A stretch of DNA of 64,000 bases, from positions 238,332-302,331 of the forward strand of contig CASIAB010000001.1 in assembly GCA_949372635.1 (NCBI GenBank), given 5' to 3'. Position numbers and translations under genes: made by a program. Shown here piece after piece: positions 1 through 9,410 of the stretch. The first letter of the stretch is position 1; each line of letters begins with the position of its first letter. This DNA is from an uncultured Pseudomonadales bacterium (GTDB lineage Bacteria > Pseudomonadota > Gammaproteobacteria > Pseudomonadales > Pseudohongiellaceae). The notes under the pieces are model-generated. The model had not been told where the DNA came from and did not search any database. It saw only the letters and a program-made list of their open reading frames with translations.

Positions 1-414
1 GTGGCGCCAGCTTGCTCCGATCCAGAATTGAGCTTCTTTGGTTTTCGGCAGATCGTGAGTAAGCAGATTTGGTCGATTAACTTCGGTGAAGAAACCCTCT
101 CCTAGATTGTTATAGCCGTATACCACGAATAGCGCCGACGTTATTACTGCCAAGGAATACACGGGGTAGATTCGAACAACGCGATGCAGATAGAATCGTC
201 GAACATCTGCAATGGAGGTCAATTTTGGGTAGGTGTAGCACAAGATGAAACCACTGACGACAAAAAACCAAGACACAGCGGTGGTAGCAAAGGCGCCATA
301 GATGACGAACTTACCAAAAATCATTTCATAGTGTACTAACACTACTAGCGCAGAAGCTATAAACCGGAGCGCGTCTAGGATTGGGATTTTTTGCCTGCTA
401 ACCGTCATAATCAT
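1..414 (-). CDS. Acyltransferase family 3 (OafA/NodX-like) membrane protein, N-terminal part
   Basis: An open frame of 138 codons runs from an ATG at 414 off the left edge. The N-terminus reads LDALRFIASALVVLVHYE, the start typical of acyltransferase-3 integral membrane enzymes that O-acetylate surface sugars. Two hydrophobic segments (about residues 12-30 and 40-58) and an H-x-R-IYPVY stretch fit the family. Its ATG overlaps the stop of the upstream acyltransferase gene in an ATGA, so the two are probably translationally coupled. A second in-frame ATG lies at 408. The substrate cannot be told. Confidence 0.8.
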   Translation of the reverse strand, partial: MIMTVSRQKIPILDALRFIASALVVLVHYEMIFGKFVIYGAFATTAVSWFFVVSGFILCYTYPKLTSIADVRRFYLHRVVRIYPVYSLAVITSALFVVYGYNNLGEGFFTEVNRPNLLTHDLPKTKEAQFWIGASWRH

Positions 415-1541
415 GCCTGCGCATCAGCGTGAGCCTGGGCCATATAAGTCCGGCGCCGCACCAGAAACGGACGTTCAATAATCCAGTAAGTTGCTGTGGA
501 AATCAGCACCACCAAGGGCATGATAATAAACGTGGTGTTCAGTAGCGCGGTGCCAAATGGATCGGAAATGTGCAGCCACACGGCCCAGTCTCTGCCCATT
601 AGGTAATCCAGAACCACATAGTGAACCAGATAGACTGAATAACTGACCGTACCCAGCGCCACCAATAATTTGCCTAACCAGGCGGGAAAACATCGTGAAA
701 ATGACAGATAGCCGATTACAAATATCGCCCAGCAACTGGCTTCTATGGTCGGCCACATCGCCCACTTGCCATAATTGCTGCCGTTACCGCCAAGCTGATT
801 GAAGACGTATAATGCTGTTACTACCAGTAATAAGCCCAGCAATGCGAGCACGTCAAATTTTTTACTCTCATCGAAATACCTCAGATAAAAAAGGCCGGCT
901 AACATGCCTATCAGAAATTGATCTAGCCGCCCCATAATGGACCAATAACTGACCTGCAACATATTGGCCCCCTCTAACATCATGTAATAACGGATCGATA
1001 GGAGCAGAAAAATTAACAGAGTCAGAGCATACCAATCAAATTTTTTCACCAGCAGTATTAGAAAAGGAAACAGCAGATAGAAATGCCATTCGACGGCGAT
1101 AGACCAGAACACGAATGTGAAAGCTCCCCCATCAATTGCCTCAGGACTGTTTGCTCCGAAGAAGACTGAACGCGCCAGTCCAAGCCAGCTAAGATTTTCC
1201 GTGTTGAAGATGATGCCCAAGGTGAGGAAAAACAGGAAAAGTGGGTAGGTCCTCAATAAACGGTTTCTGTAAAATCCTACAAAATTCAGTTCGCGTTGTG
1301 ATGAGCCAACGGTAAAAACGAAGGCAGACAACACAAAGAAAAGCGAAACGGCCGTGTGGCCCTCGATGATCAGTGAAATGAAAGGATTCTCAGCAAGCGG
1401 CCAGAAGCTCAGGTTATAAGCAACATCGCTCTGTAAACTGTGTGTGATTAGATGGCAGCCGTGAAAAAACAATACCAGAAGAGCAGCGAATCCGCGAAGG
1501 TGGTCGAGCGCAGGAATGTAACCGAAGTTAGAGCTCTTCAT
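411..1541 (-). CDS. Acyltransferase family 3 (OafA/NodX-like) membrane protein
   Basis: 376 aa, full length for the family. Near the N-terminus ALDHLRGFAALLVLFFHGCH carries the conserved arginine and the active-site histidine region; about ten hydrophobic segments follow. The motif WSIAVEWHFYLLFP near residue 147 is the usual second signature, and VSYSVYLVH near residue 300 a third. It probably O-acetylates cell-surface carbohydrate in the inner membrane. It lies 6 nt after the redoxin/monooxygenase-like gene and overlaps the next acyltransferase by 4 nt, so the three look like one operon. Substrate unknown. Confidence 0.88.
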   Translation of the reverse strand: MKSSNFGYIPALDHLRGFAALLVLFFHGCHLITHSLQSDVAYNLSFWPLAENPFISLIIEGHTAVSLFFVLSAFVFTVGSSQRELNFVGFYRNRLLRTYPLFLFFLTLGIIFNTENLSWLGLARSVFFGANSPEAIDGGAFTFVFWSIAVEWHFYLLFPFLILLVKKFDWYALTLLIFLLLSIRYYMMLEGANMLQVSYWSIMGRLDQFLIGMLAGLFYLRYFDESKKFDVLALLGLLLVVTALYVFNQLGGNGSNYGKWAMWPTIEASCWAIFVIGYLSFSRCFPAWLGKLLVALGTVSYSVYLVHYVVLDYLMGRDWAVWLHISDPFGTALLNTTFIIMPLVVLISTATYWIIERPFLVRRRTYMAQAHADAQA

Positions 1542-1547
1542 GAAGGG

Positions 1548-3221
1548 CTATTGATTGTCGACAGCAATAGCCATCCAGCCAATAAACATTTCCTCCCAGG
1601 ACTGCTCTCCCCAAGTCACATCGATATCTGAATTCGGATTAAAAGGATTGGCCGAGGAATTGTCAAATACACCATCGGCTACGATGGCTGTACCCGCAGG
1701 CAGAAATTTAGGTTCCTTCAGCCAGTAATTCATCTGCCAATGGAATTGGTAATTTGGCACTGACAACAATTTCTCGCTGCTACCGTTAGGATAGACAGCT
1801 GTGTATTTCATACTTTTGCCTCGATAATGCATATGCGGCGACATAGCATAGAGATAAGAGTCAGCATTCATTACAACGCTAGCGGTAGTCGCATAACTGC
1901 GCTCACCTGCGGGTATCATGATTCCCTCATTTACTGCTATGGGATTCGTCAGGGTTTTCTCAGGCGCTATATCGATATAATGCATCCCCAGTCGAGTCTG
2001 GTTTCTTGTGGCTCGTCCATTTGTCGTGTAGTGGATCTGCATGACCAACCTGTCATTGCTGGAGAATCTTTGGGCGATTCCTTCTGGGTAAAAAATTGTC
2101 GATTTACTGGGAGCATAGGCAGCGATATCAACAAGGCCGCGCTCACCATCAAAAGATTTGTCCTGCACAAACACGCGAGCATGGTGCACAACGGCAGGAT
2201 CGCCGAGCTCGAATTCATATCCCTTAATCCATTTGTCTTCTGTAAGTCCTGTTTCCAACGTCAGCCAGATGTAATCCATCACACCGGTGGCAGGAATGGA
2301 TTGCTCCGCGAAGGTGAATATCTCATCGGGCACGCCCAGTTGCCAGCCGCCGATATAAGGCTCTATGGAATTGAGCGGATCTTCATCCCCCTGGGTCAAT
2401 TCACCACTCGGCACCCCGGCATCGATCCAATTGATCAGGGTAATCATTTCTGTAGTGGTGATGTGATTCAGCCCGTTGAACCGAGCGGGGTCGGCGTCAA
2501 TTTGACTCGGTGGCATACGCTTGGTCAACAACACCTCACGAATCATCGGTGCCCATCCCTGAATCATACGATGCTCTGTCATCGCCCAGGGTGCACTGCC
2601 ACCTTCGCGATGACAGTTAGCGCAGCGCTCTGTCAATATGGGAGCCACGTCATCGACATAAGTCGGAGTCCCTGGCCGTTGCTGGAAAGGAAGCGGATCG
2701 AGCCGGCAAGCTTCGTCTACAGACGCGTTAATAGCGCCTAGCGTAGCAGCGAGTTGGCTAGATTGAGCGCTATTGAAAACAGGAGGAAGCTCATTATCTG
2801 GAGAGCTAAGTAGCATGGCCTCGTAAGTGTTCGGGTCGAGCAACAGCAAGCTACCTGCTCGGGAAAGGCTCAGAGATTGGGTGATATAACCCGTCTCATC
2901 CAACATCACAGGAATATTCCTGCCGGACAGTCTTTGCGTGAAGCGAGAAACTGGTCCGGCAGTGATAGCCAGGAGTGGAGAAGACGTTCTGAAACTTGAG
3001 CCGATACTCGCCAAGTGGTCAACGGCCTGGTCGGAGAGTTCGCAAGAATCTTGATGTACATAGAGTAGAACAGCGTTCATATCTTTGTACCGACTCAACT
3101 GGTGATGCTCCCCCGTTGAATCGAGTAGTGCGAAATCGCCAATCCGGTATGATTGCGCTCCGCAGAGACCCGGCAGCAGGCAGGCAAGGAGGATCGCAGA
3201 TATGTTGAGCGCCTTGCGCAT
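1548..3221 (-). CDS. Secreted redoxin / CxxCH / copper type II monooxygenase-like fusion protein
   Basis: 557 aa with a signal peptide (residues 1-22, cleavage after GAQ). Residues about 25-165 look like a peroxiredoxin/thioredoxin fold (VLLYVHQDSCELSDQ, a single cysteine in place of CxxC). A heme-binding CANCH lies near residue 200, followed by an MPP stretch as in c-type domains. The C-terminal 270 residues resemble the copper type II ascorbate-dependent monooxygenase C-terminal domain, with HYTTNGR near 397 and SPHMHYRGK near 462 as candidate copper ligands. It should act in the periplasm as a redox enzyme; the substrate is not evident. First gene of the operon with the two acyltransferases. 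Confidence 0.8.
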   Translation of the reverse strand: MRKALNISAILLACLLPGLCGAQSYRIGDFALLDSTGEHHQLSRYKDMNAVLLYVHQDSCELSDQAVDHLASIGSSFRTSSPLLAITAGPVSRFTQRLSGRNIPVMLDETGYITQSLSLSRAGSLLLLDPNTYEAMLLSSPDNELPPVFNSAQSSQLAATLGAINASVDEACRLDPLPFQQRPGTPTYVDDVAPILTERCANCHREGGSAPWAMTEHRMIQGWAPMIREVLLTKRMPPSQIDADPARFNGLNHITTTEMITLINWIDAGVPSGELTQGDEDPLNSIEPYIGGWQLGVPDEIFTFAEQSIPATGVMDYIWLTLETGLTEDKWIKGYEFELGDPAVVHHARVFVQDKSFDGERGLVDIAAYAPSKSTIFYPEGIAQRFSSNDRLVMQIHYTTNGRATRNQTRLGMHYIDIAPEKTLTNPIAVNEGIMIPAGERSYATTASVVMNADSYLYAMSPHMHYRGKSMKYTAVYPNGSSEKLLSVPNYQFHWQMNYWLKEPKFLPAGTAIVADGVFDNSSANPFNPNSDIDVTWGEQSWEEMFIGWMAIAVDNQ

Positions 3222-3496
3222 GGATAGATTATAGCCCTGTACGATATTTGAAGAGGATTGTACACTAGAAAGTAGATAACGCGGAAGTAAGCAGAGTATA
3301 AAGCAAAAAAGCTATGTCTCTTGATATCAATAGCTTTTTACTCCTCAGACTACCGACCGCGGCGCGGCCTTTATTATCAGCTCTAGCATCTAACGCAATA
3401 GCCAGACCAAAACGACAAATGGGTGGCTTAGTTTCATTTACAGCGAGCTTGACGAGACGACTCTTTATATCTTGAAGCGGCATGAGGCGCTAGCAT

Positions 3497-3766
3497 CTAT
3501 CTACCTACGGCGAAGCACCTAATACGATTGCGGCAGCAAAAGAGTATTTTCAAAAACGAGTAGCAGTCGCGGGTAAGCACTTGTGAGATAATCAACGTCT
3601 AGTAAATAAGAAGTTTGGAGTCTCCGATATTTTTCTGACGACCTGCTTTGGATGGGCGGAGTCATGTGGCATCGGCTTGTCCGATAACTTGAAAAGCTAT
3701 CTGAATAGGATGGTAGCAAGAGAAGGGTGCCGGGCAACGAAGACACAGAATATTCAACAGCTATAG
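3497..3766 (+). pseudogene. Glutathione S-transferase C-terminal remnant
   Basis: The plus-strand frame starting at 3497 reads through YGEAPNTIAAAKEYFQKRVA, a TGA at 3584-3586, then KFGVSDIFLTTCFGWAESCG and LKSYLNRMVAR to a stop at 3764-3766. This matches the C-terminal helical domain of GSTs, where the F-S/T-V-A-D-I-x-L-T-T-C-x-x-W-A pattern is characteristic. The N-terminal thioredoxin-like half is absent and the frame is interrupted, so this is a dead fragment. It sits just before the CaiB-type remnant. Confidence 0.7.
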
Positions 3767-3811
3767 ATCAATAACAATAGAACTACAGCAATTAATCAGA
3801 AGGCGAAACCC

Positions 3812-4273
3812 ATGGGACCTTTGCAGGATATAAAAGTACTAGATCTAACCAGTATGGTAACGGGGCCAGTGGCTGCCATGATGCTGGGTGACCATGGTGC
3901 CGACGTCATCAAGGTCGAACCAATCCACGGTCAGCAGCTGAGGTATTTGGGCGAACGACACAATGATATTGCGCCAACCTTTTACTCCTGCAATCGCAAC
4001 AAGAAATCTCTCTCGAAGGATTTGAAAAGAGATGCTGGCAAGGAAGTACTGTAGAAGCTCATCGATGAAACTGATTTCTTCCTGCAGAATTTTCGGCCGG
4101 GCGCCATAGAGCGAATGGGTTTCGGTGAAGAAGAAGTCAGAAACAACATAGTCGTACAGCACTACCAACCTTTCGTTGATATCTACAACATCGCGAAGAA
4201 TGTTGGTGTCATTGCTCTGTTTAGAAAACCAAAACCGAAGCTCGTGCAGAATTATCAATCAGCTCAAGAGTAA
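3812..4273 (+). pseudogene. CaiB/BaiF family III CoA-transferase, truncated remnant
   Basis: An ATG at 3812 opens LQDIKVLDLTSMVTGPVAAM and GADVIKVEPIHGQQLR, the classic N-terminus of family III CoA transferases. An in-frame TAG (4052-4054) interrupts it, after which the same frame continues with DFFLQNFRPGAIERMGFGEE, also family-specific, before similarity fades and a TAA is met at 4271. Only about 110 of roughly 400 family residues can be recognised. The catalytic Asp region and all of the C-terminal lobe are missing, so it is non-functional. It ends 8 nt before pgi. Confidence 0.8.
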
Positions 4274-4280
4274 GCTCGAC

Positions 4281-5858
4281 ATGAATAGCTCAAGAAATAA
4301 AGCAGCCAGGCTGGCTTTAGAGAAACACAGCGAAGAATTCAGACGTAAAGAATTTCGCCTAAGCGAATTATTTGGCGCCGATACTAATCGCTTTCAAGAG
4401 TACTCGCTAAGTCACGAGGGGCTCCTACTCGATTACTCCAAGAACTTTATAAAGTCAGAAACGATTTCTCTACTACTCGATCTGGCGCAGCAGAGCCAAC
4501 TGTCCGCGGCGATCGATGCGATGTTTCGCGGCGAAGAAATTAACACTACCGAGCAAAGAGCGGCGCTGCACGTCGCTCTGCGGGACCCCTGCGCAAAAAC
4601 CAACACTCCTGAAGTCAGCGCTTCCCTCGAGAAAATGGAATCGCTAGTGGCCGAGCTGCATGGCGGAAAATGGACGGGTTACAGCGGCAAGGCGATTACC
4701 GACGTCGTCAATCTTGGTATTGGGGGTTCAGATCTCGGTCCCGCGATGGTCTGTGATGCGCTGCACCACTTCGCGACTCATAAGCTCACTGTACATTTCG
4801 TGTCAAATCTCGATCCCTCGCACCTACAGAGCACCCTCAAAGGCCTGCAAGCCGAGACGACCCTCTTCGTCATAGCCTCCAAGTCTTTTTCTACACTCGA
4901 AACACTCAAGAATGCCGAGGCAGCCCGTGATTGGCTGCTGCAACAGACCGAAGCATCTGCTACGGCTAAGCACTTTGTCGCCATAACTACTAATCTAAGC
5001 GCGGCCACAGAGTTTGGTATTGAAGAAAAAAATCTATATCCACTCTGGGACTGGGTTGGCGGCCGATTCTCTTTATGGTCAGCAATCGGTTTACCCATTG
5101 CGATCGCGCTAGGCATGGCCGGTTTTCGACAGTTGCTTGCCGGGGCGCACTCTATGGATGAACATTTTCGAACGGCACCGCTCGAGAAAAATATTCCTGT
5201 TATTATCGCCCTCCTGAATTTCTGGTACCGAGAATACTTCGATGCGCATAGCACAGCTGTGATCCCCTATAGCCAAAGCCTAAACCTACTGCCTTCTTTC
5301 CTGCAGCAGCTATGTATGGAGAGTCTTGGCAAGAGCGCAGATAAGCAAGGTGCACCGATCGAACACAATACCGGCGACATCATCTGGGGCACAGCCGGCA
5401 CCAACGGACAACACTCTTACTTCCAGCTCCTGCATCAGGGCACTGAATTTGTTCCTGTGGATTTCATAACAGCCGCCAATAGCGCTGTCCAGGGCAACGC
5501 TGAGGCGCATCAGCATCTGTTGGCCAACTGTTTTAGTCAGAGCCTAGCATTGATGGAAGGAAGGGTAGATGCCGATTCGATCCACAAGGTCGTAGCAGGC
5601 AACAAACCCAGCAACACACTGCTGCTTGAGGAGTTGAACCCCTACAACCTAGGTATGCTCCTCGCACTTTACGAGCACAAGGTCTACGCTCTCAGCATAC
5701 TTTGGAACATCAATGCCTTCGATCAATGGGGAGTCGAGCTAGGTAAGAAGCTATCTACAAAAGTTTTTGCGGCCATGTCTGCAGGCACAGACCAAGAACT
5801 CCTCGACAAGTCAACGCAAGGTCTTATTCAAAAATCTCAGCACTGGAGAAAAGACTGA
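4281..5858 (+). CDS. pgi: Glucose-6-phosphate isomerase
   Basis: Converts glucose-6-phosphate and fructose-6-phosphate in the cytoplasm; links glycolysis to the sugar-nucleotide genes that follow. 525 aa from the ATG at 4281. The frame is open further upstream, but that part overlaps the CaiB remnant, and the chosen start gives the usual N-terminus with an AAGAG about 11 nt ahead. The signatures VVNLGIGGSDLGPAMV, the catalytic-glutamate stretch LCMESLGK and GTNGQHSYFQLLHQGT are all present. The 526-codon length fits the family. Confidence 0.96.
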   Translation: MNSSRNKAARLALEKHSEEFRRKEFRLSELFGADTNRFQEYSLSHEGLLLDYSKNFIKSETISLLLDLAQQSQLSAAIDAMFRGEEINTTEQRAALHVALRDPCAKTNTPEVSASLEKMESLVAELHGGKWTGYSGKAITDVVNLGIGGSDLGPAMVCDALHHFATHKLTVHFVSNLDPSHLQSTLKGLQAETTLFVIASKSFSTLETLKNAEAARDWLLQQTEASATAKHFVAITTNLSAATEFGIEEKNLYPLWDWVGGRFSLWSAIGLPIAIALGMAGFRQLLAGAHSMDEHFRTAPLEKNIPVIIALLNFWYREYFDAHSTAVIPYSQSLNLLPSFLQQLCMESLGKSADKQGAPIEHNTGDIIWGTAGTNGQHSYFQLLHQGTEFVPVDFITAANSAVQGNAEAHQHLLANCFSQSLALMEGRVDADSIHKVVAGNKPSNTLLLEELNPYNLGMLLALYEHKVYALSILWNINAFDQWGVELGKKLSTKVFAAMSAGTDQELLDKSTQGLIQKSQHWRKD

Positions 5859-5868
5859 CGCTAAGCAC

Positions 5869-6066
5869 TCACTCCGATTCGGATAACTCTCCTAGTGCAT
5901 AGTGGTCTACTGCGGAGAATGGATCGTAACGGTGGCGCAGCAGTTCACGCCATTGCTTATATTTATCGAGCCCTCTAAACCCCTCAATATGATCCTAGAG
6001 AGTTTCCCGTTTCACTAGAAGCAGCTTGCGACTCTCTTGCTCAATGCAGTGTCGCAACTGGCGTGA
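5869..6066 (-). pseudogene. Unidentified C-terminal gene fragment
   Basis: On the minus strand a protein-like frame ends at a TGA (5869-5871). Reading toward the stop it gives HCIEQESRKLLLVKRETL, a TAG at 5995-5997, then DHIEGFRGLDKYKQWRELL and RYDPFSAVDHYALGELSE. The composition looks like a real C-terminus rather than noise, but I do not recognise the family. No start codon with the rest of a gene is visible, so it is probably the tail of a deleted gene. Confidence 0.35.
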
Positions 6067-6114
6067 ATGGCAAACAGTAAAAAATTTTCAAATAAGGCTC
6101 TAGCGTAGTTATGA

Positions 6115-7464
6115 TTATTCCATTAGCAAAAGTAGCTCGGCTGTTTTCTCATTCATGAGCCCTTCATCTGCACGTGATTCAACGTTTAGTCGGACGAAGG
6201 GCTCTGTATTAGACATCCTAATATTGAAGCGCCAGTTCTCAAACTCCATACTCAATCCATCAGTTTGATCGACACCAATACAGCTCGCAGAATAGAGTGA
6301 TTCTATCTTTTCCAGCAAGGAGAGCGGCTCTTCGATTCGTCTATTAATTTCACCGCTCGCCGGAAATGCCTGCATTCTTTCGTTTACAAGCTCAGATAAC
6401 TTCTTGCCAGTTTTAGATATTAAGCCAGCCACCAAAAGCCATGGCACCATACCACTGTCACAATAAAAGAAATCTCTAAAATAGTGATGCGCACTCATTT
6501 CCCCACCGTAGACAGCGTCTTCTATCCGCATCCTCTCCTTGATGAATGCATGGCCGGTTTTGCACAGAACTGCCTCGCCAGAAAATTCTTTTGTAATCTC
6601 AATCGTATTCCAAGTCAGTCGAGGATCGTGAACTATCTTTCCGCCGGGCTCCTGTTCAAGAAAACTCTGCGCTAAAAGACCTACAATGTAATAGCCTTCA
6701 ATAAAACGCCCATTCTCATCGAAGAAGAAACAGCGATCGAAATCGCCATCCCATGCAATACCCATGTCTGCACCTTCTGAGCCAATAGCATCGATGGTTG
6801 TGCCTCGATTCTCCACCAAAAGAGGATTGGGAACACCATTTGGGAAAGTGCCATCTGGTTCATGATGAACCTTGAAAAATTCTAACGGCAGAAACTGCTC
6901 AATCGTGTCTATTGTTGATCCCGCGCCACCGTTACCAGCGTTGCACACTATCTTCAACGATTGTAGATTTGGAACATCAACATAGCCTAACAAGTGTTCG
7001 ATATAGGCGGGCTGAGTATCGTCAAAACTGATCGTCCCTAGCTTATTACAGAATACGAAACTATTCTCCTCTGCAAGTCTCTTGATTTCGTTAAGACCAG
7101 TATCACCACTTATGGGCTTGGATGATTCTCGGACAAATTTCATGCCGTTGTAGTCTGCAGGGTTGTGACTAGCTGTCACAACAATTCCCCCATCCACATT
7201 CAAATGGCTAGTAGCAAAATAAATCTCTTCGGTACCGCATTGCCCGATATTAATTACATCTGTGCCTGCCTCCGTAAGACCCCGAGATAATGAGGCGCAC
7301 AGTTCCTGGCTGCTTAAGCGGATGTCGTAACCAACTACGACTTGTTGGGGCCTTAGATATTCGGCATAAGCTCGCCCAATTCTATAGGCTATTTCACTGT
7401 TCAACTGATCGGGGACGCGACCCCTTACATCATAGGCTTTGAAACAAGTGAGTTCTTCAGTCAT
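6115..7464 (-). CDS. manB: Phosphomannomutase (CpsG/ManB type)
   Basis: Interconverts mannose-6-phosphate and mannose-1-phosphate for GDP-mannose synthesis. 449 aa, full length for the alpha-D-phosphohexomutase family. The phosphoserine loop TASHNP is at residues 97-102 (Ser99), the Mg2+ loop DGDFDR at about 239-244, the sugar-binding GEMSAHHYF near 318, and the phosphate-binding [15 protein letters not shown] near the C-terminus. With manC on the same strand it forms the mannose branch of an exopolysaccharide or O-antigen pathway. A phosphoglucomutase side activity is possible. Confidence 0.93.
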   Translation of the reverse strand: MTEELTCFKAYDVRGRVPDQLNSEIAYRIGRAYAEYLRPQQVVVGYDIRLSSQELCASLSRGLTEAGTDVINIGQCGTEEIYFATSHLNVDGGIVVTASHNPADYNGMKFVRESSKPISGDTGLNEIKRLAEENSFVFCNKLGTISFDDTQPAYIEHLLGYVDVPNLQSLKIVCNAGNGGAGSTIDTIEQFLPLEFFKVHHEPDGTFPNGVPNPLLVENRGTTIDAIGSEGADMGIAWDGDFDRCFFFDENGRFIEGYYIVGLLAQSFLEQEPGGKIVHDPRLTWNTIEITKEFSGEAVLCKTGHAFIKERMRIEDAVYGGEMSAHHYFRDFFYCDSGMVPWLLVAGLISKTGKKLSELVNERMQAFPASGEINRRIEEPLSLLEKIESLYSASCIGVDQTDGLSMEFENWRFNIRMSNTEPFVRLNVESRADEGLMNEKTAELLLLME

Positions 7465-7580
7465 ATATCTGACCCCTCAATTTAAGCGGTTGTGATTTCT
7501 AGTAGCCATCAGCTGGATTTCGATTTCAAATTCGAGAGATTCATACTGCCCTTGAATAAATCTATCCTGATGGCGCCTTA

Positions 7581-7806
7581 TTATGTGTTATTCATCGCAT
7601 CTATAAAGCAATCGACGCTGCCAAAATCGAAACGATGCCCCTTAAAACGATAACCTATGACTTTACCCTGCTGAGCCTGAATCTGGAGCGCACCTGTGAT
7701 CTGCATCTTTCCATTTTTCCCTGGTGGTGTACTACGGAAAACATCGAATATATCTGGACTGAGCATATAGCGCAGGATCACTCGGAGCGTCTCCGGGCTT
7801 GTGCTA
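7581..7806 (-). pseudogene. galU: UTP-glucose-1-phosphate uridylyltransferase (GalU) C-terminal remnant, frameshifted
   Basis: About 66 codons ending at 7581 encode SPDIFDVFRSTPPGKNGKMQ, ITGALQIQAQQGKVIGYRFK and HRFDFGSVDCFIDA, the C-terminal end of GalU. Just upstream, one frame over (7800-7768), the codons read KPGDAPSDPAL, which is where GalU has its KP-x-x-x-AP-S motif, so a frameshift separates the two pieces. The catalytic N-terminal 170 or more residues are missing. The remnant lies between manC and manB. Confidence 0.8.
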
Positions 7807-7819
7807 GTTAGATTCGCTT

Positions 7820-9235
7820 TCAGACCCTGTTATATTGGTCTTCGAAGCGAACGATATCATCCTCGCCAAGATATTTACCAATTTGCACCTCGATGACTTC
7901 TACGGGTTCATTACTGGCATTGGTCAGTCTGTGCTTACTACCGACCGGAATATACGTTGATTCATGAGGCTGAAGTTGAAAATCTTCGTTGTCACAAGTG
8001 ACTAATGCAACACCCTTGAGCACCGTCCACCATTCCGCCCTCTTATGGTGCAGCTGCAACGAGATCGATGCTCCAGCATTAACTATCAAATGCTTTACTT
8101 GATAGCCCGGCCTGCTGCTTAGACACTCGTAGGAACCCCAGGGGCGATAGACCAAACGGTGTAACGTGCCTTCCTCCCGCTCATGGTCTTGCAGCTGTTT
8201 TACTAAGTGCTTCACGAACTGCGCCTGCGAGCGGTGGGTCACCAACACGGCATCTGCCGTCTCGACAACTACGACATCCCGTACACCTGCAACAGCGACA
8301 AGCCGAGACTCAGATTGAATATAACTGTCTTGTACATCGAAGGAGAGCACATCGCCAAATAGTGCGTTGCCGTGCTCATCTTTCGCCCGCGCCTCCCACA
8401 TAGCATCCCAGGCGCCAAGATCATTCCAGCCCGCATCAAGGGGCACGACCACAGCCGAGACCGTCTTCTCCATCACTGCATAGTCAATAGAATCGCTGCG
8501 ACAGCTCGCGAAAATTGGCTCTGGGATTCGCTGGAAGTTTTCTGAGGATTCCAGACTCGCGTAGGCCTGATGACAGCTATCAAAAATATCTGGAGCATGC
8601 CGCTTCAGCTCTCGCAAATATGTAGACGCAGAAAACAAGAACATGCCACTATTCCAAAAATAGTTACCGCTATCCAGATAAGCCTGCGCGGTTTCTTGAT
8701 CTGGCTTTTCCACAAACTGCTCTACGCAATATCCATTTCCGCTCGCGAGCTCTGCACCTTTATTTATGTAGCCATAGCCCGTTTCTGGGACACTTGGCAC
8801 TACACCGAATGTAGCCAACTTGCCTTGCTTGGCCGAATGCAATGCCTGAGTTATCGCTTGTTGAAATGCTATTTGATCCTCGACCACGTGATCGGCTGGC
8901 AATATTAAGAGAAGCGGGTCCGCGCTATTTTGCAGCGCAGATAATGCAGCAAGAGCTACTGCAGGCGCAGTATTTCTGCCGACCGGTTCTAGTAATATAT
9001 TGCTGTGCTCTTTGCCTAGTCGCCGCAATTGCTCTGCAACCAGAAAGCGATGATCGTTATTACAAACGACTATCGGATCTTCGAGGTCAGACAAGCCCTC
9101 TAGACGTGACAAGGTGTTCTGAAATAGAGAGCCCTCCATCTCAGGGAATTCAATGAATTGCTTTGGCTGCAACGATCTAGAGGATGGCCAGAGGCGGGAA
9201 CCCACACCTCCAGCGAGAATAACGGGAATTAACAT
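7820..9235 (-). CDS. manC: Mannose-1-phosphate guanylyltransferase / mannose-6-phosphate isomerase
   Basis: Bifunctional type II enzyme of GDP-mannose synthesis. 471 aa from the ATG at 9235; a GTG at 9247 would add four residues but the ATG gives the usual MLIPVILAGG start. The nucleotidyltransferase signature GGVGSRLWPSSR is at the N-terminus, PKQF follows, and FVEKPD and NSGMF occur mid-protein. The C-terminal cupin (about 365-471) has the isomerase motifs RPWGSYE and LQLHHKRAEWW. It works with ManB next door and is divergent from fabA across a 175-bp gap. Confidence 0.95.
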   Translation of the reverse strand: MLIPVILAGGVGSRLWPSSRSLQPKQFIEFPEMEGSLFQNTLSRLEGLSDLEDPIVVCNNDHRFLVAEQLRRLGKEHSNILLEPVGRNTAPAVALAALSALQNSADPLLLILPADHVVEDQIAFQQAITQALHSAKQGKLATFGVVPSVPETGYGYINKGAELASGNGYCVEQFVEKPDQETAQAYLDSGNYFWNSGMFLFSASTYLRELKRHAPDIFDSCHQAYASLESSENFQRIPEPIFASCRSDSIDYAVMEKTVSAVVVPLDAGWNDLGAWDAMWEARAKDEHGNALFGDVLSFDVQDSYIQSESRLVAVAGVRDVVVVETADAVLVTHRSQAQFVKHLVKQLQDHEREEGTLHRLVYRPWGSYECLSSRPGYQVKHLIVNAGASISLQLHHKRAEWWTVLKGVALVTCDNEDFQLQPHESTYIPVGSKHRLTNASNEPVEVIEVQIGKYLGEDDIVRFEDQYNRV

Positions 9236-9410
9236 AGAGCCTGACACCTTGGGCTGATAAAGCTGAACGACATAGTAGCAAAATATCGTCTAATTTAATA
9301 AATAGAGCTGATTCAACACACTGCCATCAATTTATGATCGATTATTTGGCTTCAGCGCGATACCATTGAAGACTTTGCAGAGCCACCCCTTGGAGGAGTT
9401 TAGCCAGCTT

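Noticed and set aside
1827..2741. 304-codon plus-strand open frame
   Set aside because: It lies wholly opposite the redoxin/monooxygenase-like gene, whose domains and signal peptide are clear; the composition of the plus reading is not protein-like.
3265..3483. 72-codon minus-strand open frame in the gap after the redoxin-type gene
   Set aside because: No ribosome-binding site, no recognisable family, and it sits in a decayed region.
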